This document shows positions 24,801 to 39,100 of a DNA stretch of 64,000 bases, in pieces. Source of the stretch: Mesaphorura yosii (Eukaryota > Arthropoda > Collembola > Poduromorpha > Tullbergiidae); NCBI GenBank assembly GCA_009869945.1, contig WIXG01000103.1, positions 124,001 through 188,000 of the forward strand, in the 5' to 3' direction. Under the pieces are notes generated by a model that ran no database searches, had not been told where the DNA came from, and saw nothing but the letters and a program-made list of their open reading frames with translations. How positions within the stretch are numbered: position 1 is the stretch's first letter; each line of letters starts with the position of its first letter. Both the position numbers and the translations under genes were made by a program.

Positions 24801-27800
24801 ATGAGGGCATAATTACGCAAATGCAAATGCGTGCAATGTGGCCAGCAATGCAATTTATGCAATTCTATTAAAAGAAGTGAAAAATCTCAATTCTCATGTT
24901 TGCGGTGTAGAAATGTGATGTAACACCGTAAACACATAGCTTCGGCTGCATCAGCGATCATGCCAAACATTTCATTTTTATCTCCATTAATATTCCTTTG
25001 CCGTGCACGTACGGCACGCAGACGAAAGGAAGACATGCCTCAAAAAGGGTTAAAGAAGAAACATGCGCTGCTAATCAGAGAATATGGCGGCTTAGCGCCT
25101 TGAGTACGTCGCTTCATGACATTTACATGACTTGTAACGGATAAACGCGCAAGTACTCGTGTGCTCTGTTACTCACAAACACAATTCTCTCCGGTCTTGT
25201 TAATCTTATTAGTGCCTTTAAAGTTTAACTGAACATATTTATTTATAAGTATGAGTGACCATCGTCGAAACATGTTTTCAGAAAACTCACGTTCGCTCGA
25301 GTCGTAGCCGTGCCGTTCCCGTATTTCATTATTTATTACATCAACAAAATCATGAAAGGAACTTGCAAAGCACCGAGCACTGGCTAGGCTCACAACCCAC
25401 GGGCTCACACCATCTCCGCCAAGCACCATTCGCCTTGGCTATATTAGACTATTTAGATTCAGACTCACATCTCACTCGGTCTCTCGTCTAGTCTCAGGTC
25501 TGTATACTTTTCCATGTTTAGTCATTGGGATGCAACGTCACGTACCGCTCGTAGAAAAACCTTGTGCTTTTTCAAGTTAGGTCATAATCTGTGCCTATGC
25601 ATCTTGCATTCTCATTAAAAGTCTCGAAAGGTGGTTTGGTAAGTTGTAAAAAAAATATTACATTAAAGTGTAAATAGTAATAGTAGGCACGAACACGAAC
25701 TGACGAACTTGCTCAAGGTGGAAACAATGTGTACACAGAGCATCAGACAAAAATGCATAGCAGAATGTTATGAAGTCGAGTTGTAGTTGTATATTAAATT
25801 GCATGGAGAGGTAAGGAAATAATATGAAGGAAGTCTGTGCATACTTAATTCTTGGAGAGAAGAGTCAACTTTGCTCGCGGCTCACACGCAGAATATGAAT
25901 GTGAATTCCGATTGGGATTCTTTCTCACTTTATGACTCCGTATCTGCAGTTCTCTGACTTCAGACCGTAACGCGCGTATTTAACACAATTCATTGCCCGA
26001 CTAATCTATCCTCCGTCAGTTTCAACAATGCACCATTTGAGATCTGAGGTGTAGTAAAGCAAACGTAATTGTCACGAGTAGAATGCTTTTATAGTCAACA
26101 CGAGACAATGTAGCCCATTTGTCATTCATTCGGCAATAAACCGCGTCTGTCTAACGACTTGGCAGGGTAGGCATTTGTTATTAGCAATTTATGGCCTGCA
26201 TTTGCATTTCGCTATTTCTTATTTTGCAGGTCGCAAATTGCATATATGACGTACCGTTTGGCGTCCGACCCGGAGCCGCCGCTTGACAGTGACTCGGTGT
26301 CTTCTTCTGACAATCGTTTGAGTCCGATCGTAAGCGGTGCTGTGGGGATTGAGTTGGGTCTGCTGCTGTTACTGCTTGGCGGAACGGACGTTGGGGGTCC
26401 TCCAGACTGACCTTGGGATTGGCTCTGATGAACTTGCTGTTGGGGTATGACGGCCATAAGCCCAGCTCCAGCACGCACGGGAGGATACAGCAACGAGCTT
26501 CCTTCTGCGAAACGAAAACAAAATGATTAAAAATCATTACAGCGTTAAAAATCAATGGAGCCTTTATCGAGCCGATGAAATGGCTCAGGCGGCATACGCG
26601 GTTGCATTGTGACACGCACACACGTACCACATTTGGTACGCTTGATACTACCGTAATTAAACAGAATGAGAGCCCAGACCGACCAGGCACCGGACCAGAC
26701 CACAGTTCAATCTTGTTTCATGTCATTAATAAATTGTTAGCGGTTACAGTCTAACGTATGTACGGTGGAGTGCAAAGTTGTGCCTGGCAATTAACACCTA
26801 GCCACTCGGTACACGTAATAGACTGACGTAATTTTGGTTTACTAACGATTCAGGTACTTAAGAGCTGATGGTTCAACGATCGATGAAACACACATGGAAA
26901 AAAATAATTGAATCGATGCGACACGCGATCCTCAGCTCGTTTCTTGCGTACTGCGACTGCCGCCTAGATTGCCTTGTACATTTGCATTATGACTACGAAA
27001 CACGATTGCATGTCACTCGCACGGACACGCGAAAAATTATTAATAAGTTCTTAGCGTACCTTCTCTAAAAATCAAATTGACGTGACAGAAGCGTCAGCGT
27101 CAAGCTCAAGCTGAGTTAGCTGGTGCCTGGCAACCTTGTGCGGTCTGCACCGCGCCTTTGCTTTGCGCTTCTCCATTAATTTCATAATGTATCAATGAGA
27201 GTACGAAGACACGACACAGCATGGATTGGCGTTTCTCAGTCGTTTCATGTCATTTGGGCATTAAGTTGAAATGAGTCGGTCATGTCCAGCGCAGCGCAGC
27301 CTTTCATAATAACAAAGTTTGTGAGGAAAGTTATTATTTTATGCCGTGCCGTGCTCCGTCCACCTTAATAAAACATGCAATTCTTTCCCGTGTTGGTGCC
27401 CCACGTCAATCCTCCATGCTGAATGCCGATGCCGTGCCGCTGTCGCTATTAACTTCTTCCTTCCTTCCAAGTGCATGATGAATTCAAAAGGGTTCATTAT
27501 CATAGCGAATGACACGCAATTTCAAAATAAATAACGCAACCCGACAGACCCATCGCGTCGTGATCGTGCCGTGCCATCATGCAACCTGCTGCAACACAGT
27601 CAAGTCAATAGCCAAATTATCCTGGGCACAATTTTGGAATTGGTGGGCTGGCGGTGATGAAATATGCATGGCAGGCAGGGCTGAGGCCCCTGCTTCCCCA
27701 AAATGAGGTGAAATTGTGGCTCAAAATACCAGAAGTCGATTGACACGACACGAACATGTACTGCCACAAACTACAAACAGGAGGAGGTTGAACTGTGCCA

Positions 27801-30233
27801 TTAACCGCGTCCATTAATCTTGCAACCTGCAACTTGCAAGTAGCAACCAATTACTCTAAACCCCGCCACAATAAATCATTTGCACATCCAATCAATCCTA
27901 CTTGTGACTTGTCTCGAGAAGGAAGTACTTTCCAGCTGGTCCATTATTCAAATTGCTCACATTCAAATTTGGTTTTGTTCCATTCACTAAACGAGCAATT
28001 TCGAATGAATTGATTTGAATACTACAAAAGGGAACGAGACTGGAGACACGTAAATGAAAAGCGATCGCGGCGGAAGACATATGCACATTGACAAGGCAAT
28101 ATTTACGTAAGAACTTGGTGATTTGGTCATAAATTCTACAACCTATTACGAATCATGCGAATAAAGGTTACGAGTGATAAACTCTTGACTTGGCTAAGGT
28201 TAAAAGAGTCTCATTGGTTTTTGCCCGTCTAAACTCAAACTGATTACATCTCTGCTGGTATGTCGTAATCATGCCTTCAGCGGTCGCTTACTTTGAAGAA
28301 GCTTAAGAGCCAAGCCGTATACATAATTTTGTAAATAATCCAGCACCCAGCACAGGCAGTGGCTATTCTAATCATAATCGTAGTCGGCAAGACGGCTCCA
28401 GTTTCATTCATTTTTCTAGCATGTTAGGTTATGTGTTGTGGATGTGCATAGCAGCCAAGATTCTCACACTCACTCGTCATTCGCCTCTGCCAAGACCAGT
28501 GATAAGTCAGGTCAAACTCCAAACTACAAATACTAGCATCAGTTGAAATAATGGTTGACGGTTCATGTCTGACTGATTGGGTCGGGTACGTTGTTGAAAC
28601 TATAACCCTGGAGCCGCAGTGTAACTGCATTAACTCGTCAAGTCCACGTTCACGAGTTAACTTCAGTCGTTCTCATTGACCACGCAACGCAAGTTCACAA
28701 TTCTGTAGTCTTTCTTATCACCAGCAAACTTAAACACACATGCTCACGTTATCAGCCCAAAGTTCTCTCCAGCCAATCCGCGCACCGCGCTTACTGACTT
28801 TTCATTTGCAGTCAAGTCAGCCTGTCGCAGTCAGCCACCCAACAGCAGTCTTTCAATTTCATAATCTAATCAATGCTTGATTGGAAAACTAAAGCACATT
28901 GAGCGCGTCTTGTATTTACAAACATGTATCACTCTGCGGCTGTGTTGTAGAGTGAAATCCTCCGCGGCGACTGATATCAGTTCAAGAGTACTTCCACGTC
29001 CAGTTCATCCACCACACCACCACGCCATGAACCGGCTGGTTGGAATCGCGTTATCAGTACTCTTATCAGTGCACTGAAGTTGTGTGCTCTGACATGCTAG
29101 TATGGCACGGCACAGTCGGTCAGATTCTGACTGCCTCGTTTCTTCCTGGACAATTGAAGCCTTGAGCTCATGCTGACGCGGAAACTGAGGCTGTATCCGT
29201 GAGTCTTGTTTATGACGAACACGAAGACGAAGGGCGCATGAAACTGATTAGCTGATTACCTGCCTTGTGCCTCCTATTAATACATGTTATGACCGTCCAA
29301 TAAACTCTTAATTCATTGTAACCCTGATAAGAGAAAATTAAATCAGACCACCATATGAGGCGTACAAAAGCTCTCTTATGATTTTCCATTTTCCTGGAAT
29401 GATATGATACCGCTGGCGACCAGAATTTAATTTGCCTGACAATTCTAGGATGCAATCTCGACGTAGATGAAGTAGACATGTAAATGCGACTGTATCAATG
29501 AACCATATGTATGTACTCGATTTTTCTGTGAATGAACTTAAGTTTTCAGATATTGCAATGTTGCACCAGGTGAGACAGTGGAGAACGAAGAGATGACTAA
29601 CAGACTAACGGGGCGGTATCACCACCAGGCTCCAGCCAGTTTTGCGAAGGTGAACTCGATCTCATTGGGAAAGCCATCATGCCATAGTTCATAGTTAACA
29701 GAACTGTGAAGAATTGTTCTGTCAAAATCAAGAAACTTACTTGTGGTAGTCGTGATGCTATGCGATGTTATCGGGACGGATGTGTTTGGTGGCAGGCTGA
29801 TACTGTTCACACTGTTCGCCATCATCCTGCCACCTCCGTCCATGCCTCCGAGACTTGAACGGTGACTTCCACCGTGACCATGCGATGAATGCGACAACGG
29901 GTGCACTGACGACGGATGGTGTTGCGGTGGCGGCAGGTGAAAGAGTCCGTTCTTCTGCGGAGGACCGCCCATGCCACCGCTCCCGCCAGACCTCGGCGAC
30001 TGCGGCACACTTCCGCCAATTATCCCCACATTGATTCCGAGCCCAGGTGAGTCTGGGTAAGCGTGATGAGCGCGTTTCATCTGTCTCGCCGTGTCCAGCA
30101 CATTCTCGATCCGATCAGCTCCTTCGTAATTGACACAGCCGCGGCAGACTGGCTCACTGAAATCGTTTATCATGGCCCATGGCATTCGTGGGAGGTCGCA
30201 GAGATAACAATGTTGTCTCTTGCTCATCGACAT
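21813..30233 (-). CDS. IRF2BP: IRF2BP-family zinc finger / RING transcription corepressor
   Basis: IRF2BP proteins are nuclear corepressors with an N-terminal zinc finger for oligomerisation and a C-terminal RING that binds IRF2 and may act as a ubiquitin ligase. Exons 29741-30233, 26255-26504, 24573-24745, 23857-24066, 21986-22038 and 21813-21917 join in phase to 427 residues. The N terminus [20 protein letters not shown] (then [15 protein letters not shown]) is almost identical to the vertebrate finger. The C terminus has [20 protein letters not shown], then [14 protein letters not shown] and [11 protein letters not shown], and ends [20 protein letters not shown] and KVKKERE. The linker is Gly/Pro/Ser/His-rich and disordered. 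Introns 1, 2 and 4 are 3.2, 1.5 and 1.8 kb, far larger than the 70-bp norm here; intron 4 contains the nested GIY-YIG gene. The large introns and empty 10 kb upstream suggest elaborate regulation. Confidence 0.96.
22232..23736 (+). CDS. Nested GIY-YIG endonuclease-like gene or decayed element in IRF2BP intron 4
   Basis: It lies wholly inside IRF2BP intron 4, on the opposite strand. The C-terminal part reads [20 protein letters not shown] followed by [14 protein letters not shown]. This matches the GIY-YIG nuclease pattern (VYML standing for GIY, VHVGS for YIG, then the conserved Arg). Before it is a Cys/His cluster (FWCRHHKC), the arrangement seen in the endonuclease part of Penelope-like elements. 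No reverse transcriptase motif is visible. Upstream coding stretches ([35 protein letters not shown]) have no family I know. The pieces are in several frames. A GC-AG intron (GCAAGT near 23076 to TTCAG at 23142) and a possible intron from 22842 (GTTAGA) to about 22935 restore frame. A change near 22380-22440, and another near 23525-23580 leading into [18 protein letters not shown], may be introns, frameshifts or decay. Exon limits are provisional. Confidence 0.55.
24067..24572 (-). other. IRF2BP intron 3
   Basis: A 506-bp intron between the linker exon and the RING exon, with normal GT and AG ends. No conserved element or open frame of note was seen. Confidence 0.7.
24746..26254 (-). other. 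IRF2BP intron 2
   Basis: A 1.5-kb intron starting GTACGT and ending ACAG. It contains no recognisable gene or repeat family. It is one of three introns in this gene that are over 15 times the local norm. Confidence 0.65.
26505..29740 (-). other. IRF2BP intron 1
   Basis: A 3.2-kb intron starting with an optimal GTAAGT donor and ending CGCAG. No coding sequence, tRNA or clear transposon was recognised on either strand. Its size and position just after the exon with the N-terminal finger make it a candidate site for enhancers. Confidence 0.65.
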
Positions 30234-31521
30234 GCTTACGGTCTTGAGATAAAATCTGAGCAGGAGTCGTAAGAGACAACAATTGAATTAACTCATCCAA
30301 ACCTCAATTAAGTTCAAGTCTCAAGACGACGAAAGTATGAGTTTGCTTACTTGTTCGATGCAATCTTGAAGCCGTTTGCAATTCTCGTGTTATTTGCCAA
30401 ATGAGGTTTGCCGAAAGAAGAAACGGCAACTCGCGCTATTTGCACGGGAGGTCCATAATTTCACTTGGTAATGCAGCTGAAGCAGGATGCGAGATCTAAT
30501 TACATAATCCGAGTCCAAGAATTCCGACCAAAACTGTGAATTGTAGCGTTTTCTTGCTCGATCCAAGAATTTGTACTCGTAACCCACAGCACAATGCACA
30601 ACACGCTTCAACTTCGAGTGATTCCAAAACACACACTAAACCATAATACCAAATCCAGCAAGACGAGATTCCTTCGCCAGCCAGTTGGCTTTGGTCGTTT
30701 TGTATGGCACTTTCGTTGTACTGGCTGCACTGGGGCTAACACTGGCACAAACGGGTACCCGAAGGTACCTCAAACTCGTCCTGGCTCTTTCGTAACACAA
30801 CACTCAGTTTAGCCATTGTGATTGTCGATTGTGCGAGTCAGAGCCACGGCCACGTACCACCAACGTCCACGTTCGTAGTAGCCTCGCCAGCCGCCTGCCT
30901 GCTCGTATTTACTACGTAACACACGATTCGATCGTTTGTGTGTACACGAAAATTTTATAAGAGTAGGTAGGAACGACTACGACTACGACTGACTGCTTTT
31001 TATCTCACAACTGTTGTAATATATTACGTTTGTGCGTGTCTGCTGGTTGTATGGTAGGCAAGCATGGAATTTGCATGAACCCTTTCCATTATGGAAGTAG
31101 GATCGGACGCAGCAGTCACGTCATGCCAGTAAACGAGCGTATGGCACGGGTGTTGGTGGTACTCTTGTACCTCGAATTCCTACTATTATGATTATTAGTG
31201 AAAAGTACGTGTTTGGTGCAGTGCAACAGTCGAGTCGAAGTCTCGTCATGCGATGCATAAAGCACAAAATACAAAGTTGTACTCACTACGGTGAGTATTA
31301 TTATGACAGAATTACGATGAGATAATAATAATACCGTATGGCATGGCAGAATCTTTGTACGCGAACGAACGTGTAAATTGCGACTCTCATTATGAGGAAT
31401 CATCTTCCTTTTGTGTACGCTACGCTGCTGTACAATTTGCGAATTGTGAATGGCTTTTTGTGTTTGTGTGTGCGCGTGATGCGGGCTGCGCTGTATTCAA
31501 CTACGTAAAAATCTGCAGTAA

Positions 31522-31536
31522 CAGCAGCAGCAGCAG
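31522..31536. repeat. Short CAG microsatellite
   Basis: Five tandem CAG units in non-coding sequence upstream of IRF2BP. They are not in any credible reading frame. Confidence 0.8.
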
Positions 31537-34500
31537 ATAGATAAGAGTACAAGGCCAACTGCAGTACAGAGCGCGGTAGGCTAAGAAAGAATCGCTGAAT
31601 GGGATGGGCTAATTTTAATGATGCATGAAGTGTATTTATAGCCATAACTCACGCTGCCTGCAGCCTGCTTACACGAGCATTTTACGAGTATCACAGGTTA
31701 ATCAATCATAAAATAGGAAATTAATGACATTTAAATGACTGCCACCGCCACGTCACGCATGAAACCGGGCGCTTGGCAGGGAATTCGTGATCATGCCTAG
31801 AAACTGGAAAAAAATTGATTGAGCTTGAGTAGTGACATTGCGAGCCTGTCTCAAAGCCCCTATTTGCTTTTAATGTTTAAAACCATACAGGGTCAAATAG
31901 CAACCGCGAAAAGGGGCTAAGAGTTTAAATCTTGTCTGCATAATTTGCAACTATTCTACTTCGGGTTTAATGTTAAAAATCCAAGGAAAGTTCAAAAACG
32001 CCTAAGACAAATTGTCTAGGAACATATTGTTTCAGGTGATTTCGTTCCAGATTGAGATCATGTAATCATACCGCCATTTGAAATGTCGCATTTCTTTACA
32101 AATATTGAAGATTGATTGAGTTTGAAAGACTTACAAATTGTTGGTCAGTTAAGCTCGGCTTGGCGAGGACCTCGAAAAAGACGATAATCGAAACATCAGA
32201 AATTGGTTTCCGGACCTGCAATGCATGAAATAATAAGTTAATTGCTTCATGTTTCATTTGAACGACAGAACGAGACAGCGTGTCATTTTGCAAACTGTCA
32301 AACTGTTGCTATTGCTCGTTCGGGTCAGAGACTGGAATTTCAGGTCTCGCACACGTGCCCATTAAACAACTGGAATATGGAATACCCAATTTCTTTCTGT
32401 ACCTCGTCGGCAACATTAAAAATGCGTATTAGTAACCTTACTACTATTCGAATTCCCTAGAATTCGAATTCGAAAAAGGAATTTGATGCAAGCCAGAACT
32501 CACAACTCAAAACGCCTTAAAACCGGTTAACGCGTTAATGAGAGAGAAAGTCATTCGATAGGATCATAAAAGGCAGACAAGACAGCAGTGTGTACGTGCA
32601 CGTCAACAATTTATAGCCATGACTATCAAATTGGCGGCAAGGACAGCCACTTGGCGATAGCGTTTAGTATGCCAGAGTGCAAATGGGCAGGATGGCGACT
32701 GTGCTAGTATAAATAGCCAATGAAGTGGTCGGAAAGTAGTGCAAAATGCAACCCTGACATAATTAGTGAAATCAAACAACTTATTGTACATTGTCTTATC
32801 ATTTGTAAGGCAAACGACTCAACAGCTTGTACGAGGCAAGAGTCAACAATGAAAACCCATTTACTTGAAATAAATTTCCTGCATCCTCAAAACAAAATGC
32901 AGGAAGCTGCCAACGAAAATTTGAACCAAGACGAATTGGAATGCTGTTTTCTAGTTTCGATTTCGGTAACCGGGCCGGTCCAGAGAACGAGCCAACGAGC
33001 GGACCAAGCCGAGGAATGTGGCGTGGCGTAACTCAACCCTTGCGTGGGTACATCGCTGCTGGCACATGTTTATTTGAGGTTATTTATGTTCAATGTTGAT
33101 CATACCATGGCATGTTTCCAAAGATTAAACTATTCATACACTTTTATACAACTCTTCCAACATGAACAGCTTACGCGCCCAAGATCGCGTCTCGCCTCTC
33201 GTGATCTCATTGCATTGTCGTGCTCTTCGAATGCCACGTTGATAATTACGATTACGAGTAGGAAGACCGGGAGGACCAGGTTCATGTTCTTAATGCCGCC
33301 GCACTTCGACAAGATCACGTCCCGATCTCCATGCACGGTCTCGACGGGCAATACGAAAGCAAAAAAGCAGTCTGGCTGGTTTTTCCGCTCAGTCCAGTCC
33401 ACGTTCGTTCATTTTACGATATACAAAAAATTGTTAGCCCTCATCTTTCTTGAAGTACGTGAATCTCGTGCTCGTACTCGTGATACGTGAATCCACGATC
33501 TAGAAACCTCATCTTTTGGGCTGCTGCGGCTGCTGTTGCATGATCATCGCATGCATACGAAACGCAAGATGAAAGCGAGAAAAACGAATTGAGATTCTTG
33601 TTTGGAGGAGTCCAAGTCGCACTCAACCAAAATAAAACTTGTTGGGTTGGTTCTCGTTCCTCGCTCGTGGTTCCTAAAAAGCTGCTGATTTTATTGGATT
33701 TTTGTCAGCCCCAACAGTTCCTGCCTACGTAACAACGTAATGGCATGGCATGGCAGTGAAAAGCATGTCTTCGGTTCATGGTTGTTGGTGCTGCTATTAT
33801 GGATCCGTTCCGTGCAGCAGCGGTTCGAGTACCTGACACAGCACTTTGCTAAGCGAACTTTCTCACACTTGCACTTGGAAGCGAAGTACACAAAAATTTC
33901 ACACTTCGATCCTGCTTTTACTTTACTTCAGCAACCCTTTCGTTGAGCCGCTGAGTTTCTGGGCCTGATTCATAGCTTGGCACGGTACGGTGGCTTGGTT
34001 ATGTAATGACGAGGATCCCAAACACGCAGTGCAGGCAGGCAACAGTTGTAGACTGAGCCTACTTGTGCCTGATCTTGAGCTCGTAACTTGCTCCAACAAC
34101 CATATGCTCATGCTCATCTCGATGGATGGACGAATTTTGGTGAATTCTTTCCCGTCACGTCATTTTCATCCTTCTAACAATGCCAATACAATAACAAAAA
34201 CTGCCTCAAGACTCGTGCACTCAAAGTCTGCTGACTGTACATTAATAATCCTCAATGGCAATATGGCACGCATGCAGGCAGGCACGTCTGTCAGTCATCG
34301 TACTGGAACGCGAACGCGGCGCTCGGCAAGAGATTCATGAATCATGACACGCTATGCATCTATGCATGATGTAGTGTATGATATAGTAGCCAGATCATTG
34401 ATACTTTGTGGCCGTGGCAGACACGATACGGCGACGGCACTGCCGAGCCCACAGCCGATGGAGGGATTCTTCCCATTGTAAGATTTCATGCTCCAGCGAT

Positions 34501-35749
34501 TTAGCAGAGCAGGATGCAACAATAAGGTTCTGCTTTTCGGTATTACGGAATATGAAAACTTTCAATGAAACGCGGTACGACGGTACGAGGTAACGACCAG
34601 AAAGAAAATTGGTTTCATTTGAGTAGACATGGATTCTGGGATCGAAGGGACGCGAACGAGATTGTCTATTGCACAAGAGTACAAATACAAAGAGCACCTG
34701 GGAACCAATTCTTAGAAAATGAACTTTTCCACCTAAAATGAACTCTGACCATTTAGTCGATGACGTGCGGTCGCGTAGGTACCTGAATTCTATTTGCAAA
34801 CAATGCACAAGCTGCGTGGAACATGATGAACCCGAATCTACCTGAATTAAGTCTGCCCGTCAAAGGGATGAAACCAGAAGTGACTCATGCACTCATGATA
34901 GGAACCTTATGTATATCAACATCCGGATGGCCACTGTCCAATCATTACACATAATGTTTCACGCACCTGCCAAGAGTTTATTTTAGAATCAATTCGGGTG
35001 ATGCCTCAATTATTGGTACTTTGATAATGTTGTAAAGATTGGTAAGTTTTGGCATGAACGTTTCACGAGTCAAATTAAACACGAGATTCATGAACATTCA
35101 ACGTTCAGTAAAGATTCAACGATTCAACGAAAACGTGTAACAAGTGGAACCTGTTCTGCCCGCTGTTATCAGTTTCGCTTATCTGGAAAAGGATTACCAC
35201 TGACGTCAAGTGCGTGCATGCAGTTGGTCATTTCATGTAACCCTCACATGCCAAATTAAGCTAATCATCTGCAAAAGTGGACTGAAGAAGTACTGACAGG
35301 TGGCAGGCTAGTATCAATTAATTAGCTTTATCAGAATCCCAACGACCATGAAATCCCTGCCGCTGATTAGAAACAGAATCCGTGCCCATGTGCTCTTGCA
35401 ATTCGTTCCACCGTCAAAGATAATTAAACCACGAATTTGTGAGCAATTCGTCGCCACAAGACATGAAGAAATGTACTGACTGAGCGCATATGAATTATTT
35501 GCATTAACAATGCGTCAATTCATTATCCCCATTCGCATTCACGATGAACACATTTTAAGCTGCTGTCACAGCTGAGAGCTGAATCAATGCGAGTGGGGAT
35601 TACATCTGTGATTGGAAATGACGATTGACGATTAGCGCAGTAGTCGTCAATAGTGCCGTGTCAGATGTCGTTATTATGCAAGATATGCAAATAGAATTAA
35701 GGTTATTTTTATCCGCAGCAGTTGCAGTCGGCAAGTGTTTACGGCCTGT

Positions 35750-35768
35750 CATCGTCGTCGTCGTCGTC
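35750..35768. repeat. Short CGT microsatellite
   Basis: About six tandem CGT/TCG units in the gene-free region. Nothing suggests that they are coding. Confidence 0.8.
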
Positions 35769-36089
35769 ATTGCCAGTTAATCATCAAATTAGTGCTACTT
35801 AAAGGCTGACGCTACTTCGTATTTAGCGTATTTGAAGGATGCGAACGAATTGTTTCATTTGCTCTCCAGACAAAACTTTCACCTTTCTGCTGTTTGGTTC
35901 AGACAAAACCTTACATTTCCGTTAACAAACGAACTCAGCAGTAGAGATATAAAATGGAATTTGCATGCGTAACTTTTGCCTTTCAAGAAATGGTACATGC
36001 ACTTGGAAGCAGTCTGTGAGCGTTACGTAATAGTCTTGATCTTGTATTTGTATGGCATTCCGTCCCGTTGCATTGTATGACTCGCCACT

Positions 36090-36107
36090 CGCAAGTCGCG
36101 ACTTGCG
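36090..36107. repeat. Perfect 18-bp palindrome
   Basis: CGCAAGTCGCGACTTGCG reads the same on both strands. Related fragments (ACGTCGCGAGTCGCG at about 36113 and CTCGCAAGTCGCA at about 36248) lie nearby, so the sequence is locally repeated. It could be a dimeric protein site or a small hairpin. Confidence 0.75.
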
Positions 36108-39100
36108 TTACTACGTCGCGAGTCGCGCTGCGTTCACATTCAATCGATTTTTATCTTTCATCATCACATACTGTCTTCGCCTCTGTTGACTCTGGTTTGG
36201 CTTGCCGCGTCGGCATGTCTCATTACACACGACCAGAACGAGACTTTCTCGCAAGTCGCAACTACGACTGCCCCTCGCCTCGTCAGGACTGCTGGAATGA
36301 ACTCATCTGATTCTGCTTTCTGCTCCTTCCTCGTGCGAGGTTGTGAAACGAACGTGCAACTATTTATTTCCAGTTTAGAATAGCGGTACTGGAAATTGGA
36401 AGACTCCTAGACTTGAAAATGCATGCCATTGAATTGCGTAATATGAGCCGAAATTGCTTTACTCTGGTGAAAGTATGAGAATAGCTTCAACTTTGCAATT
36501 GAGTCCTGTGTCAAAGTCAAAGTGAAACTCGATCGGTAAAACCAGACTGAATCGGGATTTCAATCGACGGACAGCATTTAACACCAGTATAACGAAAATA
36601 ACGTTGGTTTCTGTCATAACTTAGCACTCTTCAGCCTCCATTTGGCAGATTTGACCGTGCTTCATTAAAGTCGGAAAGAAACGCCGACGCACATCCTGCA
36701 TGGTTTCCGAAGTTGTAAAATATCAACAAACACCCCACCCGGAATCTGAAATTTTCTGAAAGCCATAAATGCACATATGCGAAATGGAGTTGCGAACGAA
36801 GTCTTATTATCTTATTGGCCAGACATAAACGCTCCGAAAATCTACAACTGCAGCGTACTTCTCCAAATGCATGAATGAATGTAATACTGGCTTGGGTACG
36901 AATAGCTGCAAAATATTTACACTAAAATCTGGACTTTGCCTAGCTGCCGGCTGTCAGTCAACTGCGAAATAATTAATGCAGAAGTCAGTATGACTATGAC
37001 AGGAGTCGAGTCATTGTCGGCATCAGACATTTGGCAATATGGCAAAGGGTAAATGGAGAAAGTAGCGATTCATTCGTTTTTTCGCTTCTTGCGTATTCGA
37101 CTTGGGGTAGGAAAGTGAGCTAGAGGAAAAGCACGCTTTAGAACGGATGCGGATCGATGGTGATAGGAATTCGATTTTCTGTCTGGCGTTTTGAGGCTCT
37201 GAAGTGAGGGTTGGCTGGCGGCTAACAGTGAAAGCACGCAACTTGAAGGTCCCGACCGACCGGAGCCCAAGTGCACGTACTTGTGCTCAACGCAAGACGA
37301 GATTCCAACGCGAGCAGCAATGCACAAGAGCACGGAGTTTTTTTATTCCGTGGCTTGGTTCACCAGGCAAGAGACAAAGTCCCGGGTTTCTTTTCCCTTT
37401 GCGCTTCCTTGACTGCCTTCGTGCTTTCACCAGCCCACGGAGGGAAGATGAAAAAATTGGCTGAAGTGGAAGCGGGTAGAAAACGTATCCTACTCAACAT
37501 TCCAAGAACGTGCTCATATTATTTCCATAGATTTTTCCTACATTTTCCGCCTCACGTTTTGGGCAGCCGCTTTCTCCAGCCAGCACAGCGCAGCGGTTCT
37601 CAATCCAACTCATCAACAACATCCCTCCTGCTTTCGTATTTCAGTCAGGTTCCTGGCGTTTCTCTTTCTCCCTGACTCCCTTAACTTTTCGTTTAGTTTT
37701 CCACTTGGATTCGATCTTCTCACAATGTGTACCATGCCCCATGTCCATGTTCATGCCGTCGCGATTCTCCTTCAACGATCTGTCATTCCGAGGATGACTC
37801 AGCATCACAAAACAACTAAACTAAACGAACAAACCCCAAAAGACAGGCTCACGGCTGTCTGGAAGCAGACGGCTGGCGATGCTGGATGAATGCAAAGGTG
37901 AAACGAAAGGATTTCAGGTGGGCAGCGATGAATCTGAGTCTGGAGTTGAGCGAGGCTGATTGGGTTCGAATTAAGCTGAATTTGATTTAAAGTTTTGGGA
38001 CGACGACGAAAGTTTTGAATTTTCAATTCATTCATGGCATCCACGTTCAGAATTTACGCGTGCCGAGGAATTTATGGGAATGAAGTCCGCCGCCGCGTTT
38101 TCGTTTGCTGCTTCCAGCGATTCCAGCTTCGCCTGGTCCTGACGCAGGTTGTTTTTATTCGAGAGAAGCCAGCATCATTGGCTTCATTGGTGGAATTGTC
38201 AGCGACAGTTTTTCAGACTGCGGCCTTTCATTGCAGCTCACGATCCGTGAAAAGTGGTCGTGTTTCCAGCCGACACATGAGCTTTTAAATGGAATTGAAT
38301 GGCGAAATTATTATTAAGTGCAAAGGAAACGAGCAAAGTAACAACTTGCACCTTCAAGTCACGTTCAGAAAAGCAATCTACGGTATCAGCAAAAGAAAAC
38401 CTCATAAATACTAGTCTGAGCACGCCATGCCGAGGCACGAGCGTCGAGTGTGTGCTCCATCGAAGGTTATTTGTGCTCGTGAGGTGTGCCCATGAATTGA
38501 TGATGATGGGCAGAGGCTCAGGCTTAGGTTCAGCAACAGCAATCCATATTTTGGTATTCCGGGACATGTTTCATTTGACTTATCCCTATTCTATTAAGGA
38601 AATGAGAAAAAAGACAATAGTTCTCTGTCCGACACGACCAGCATATGAAAGTTAGTTTCCAATTTGAGTTCAGTTCAGAGAATTAACACAACAGAAATTG
38701 AACGGGATCCTCTCGGCCATACTGAGAGCATTGCGCCGTGATCCTGCATAAACGATTGCACGAGTGGGAATTCGATTCTCATGCCATGCTTCAAGCACGG
38801 CACGAGTTTGCAGTTGAGATAAGTCCAAATTGTCTAAATTCAGTCGAAGCACGGCTTATCTCGTGACAATTTCTTTCAAACTTATGTAACTGCAACTCTC
38901 GCTGGAGCTCAGTCAATGCCTCAATAAAGTTGCTCAATAAATGCTGGACGTTATCGATGAAACTTTGGACTTTAGTCGCTATCACTTTAGCGTTTAGCGA
39001 GTGGCACCTGTAATGCAGTTTTCGTTGTGTCTCAATTGCATGGCATGCCGCATCCAACGACTTCGAGTGGTATGAACGTGATGTGGTAGAAAAAGCACGC

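Noticed and set aside
33044-34808. 148-codon (plus) and 137-codon (minus) open frames
   Set aside because: No domain, no start context, no splice-linked neighbours, and composition like the surrounding non-coding DNA.
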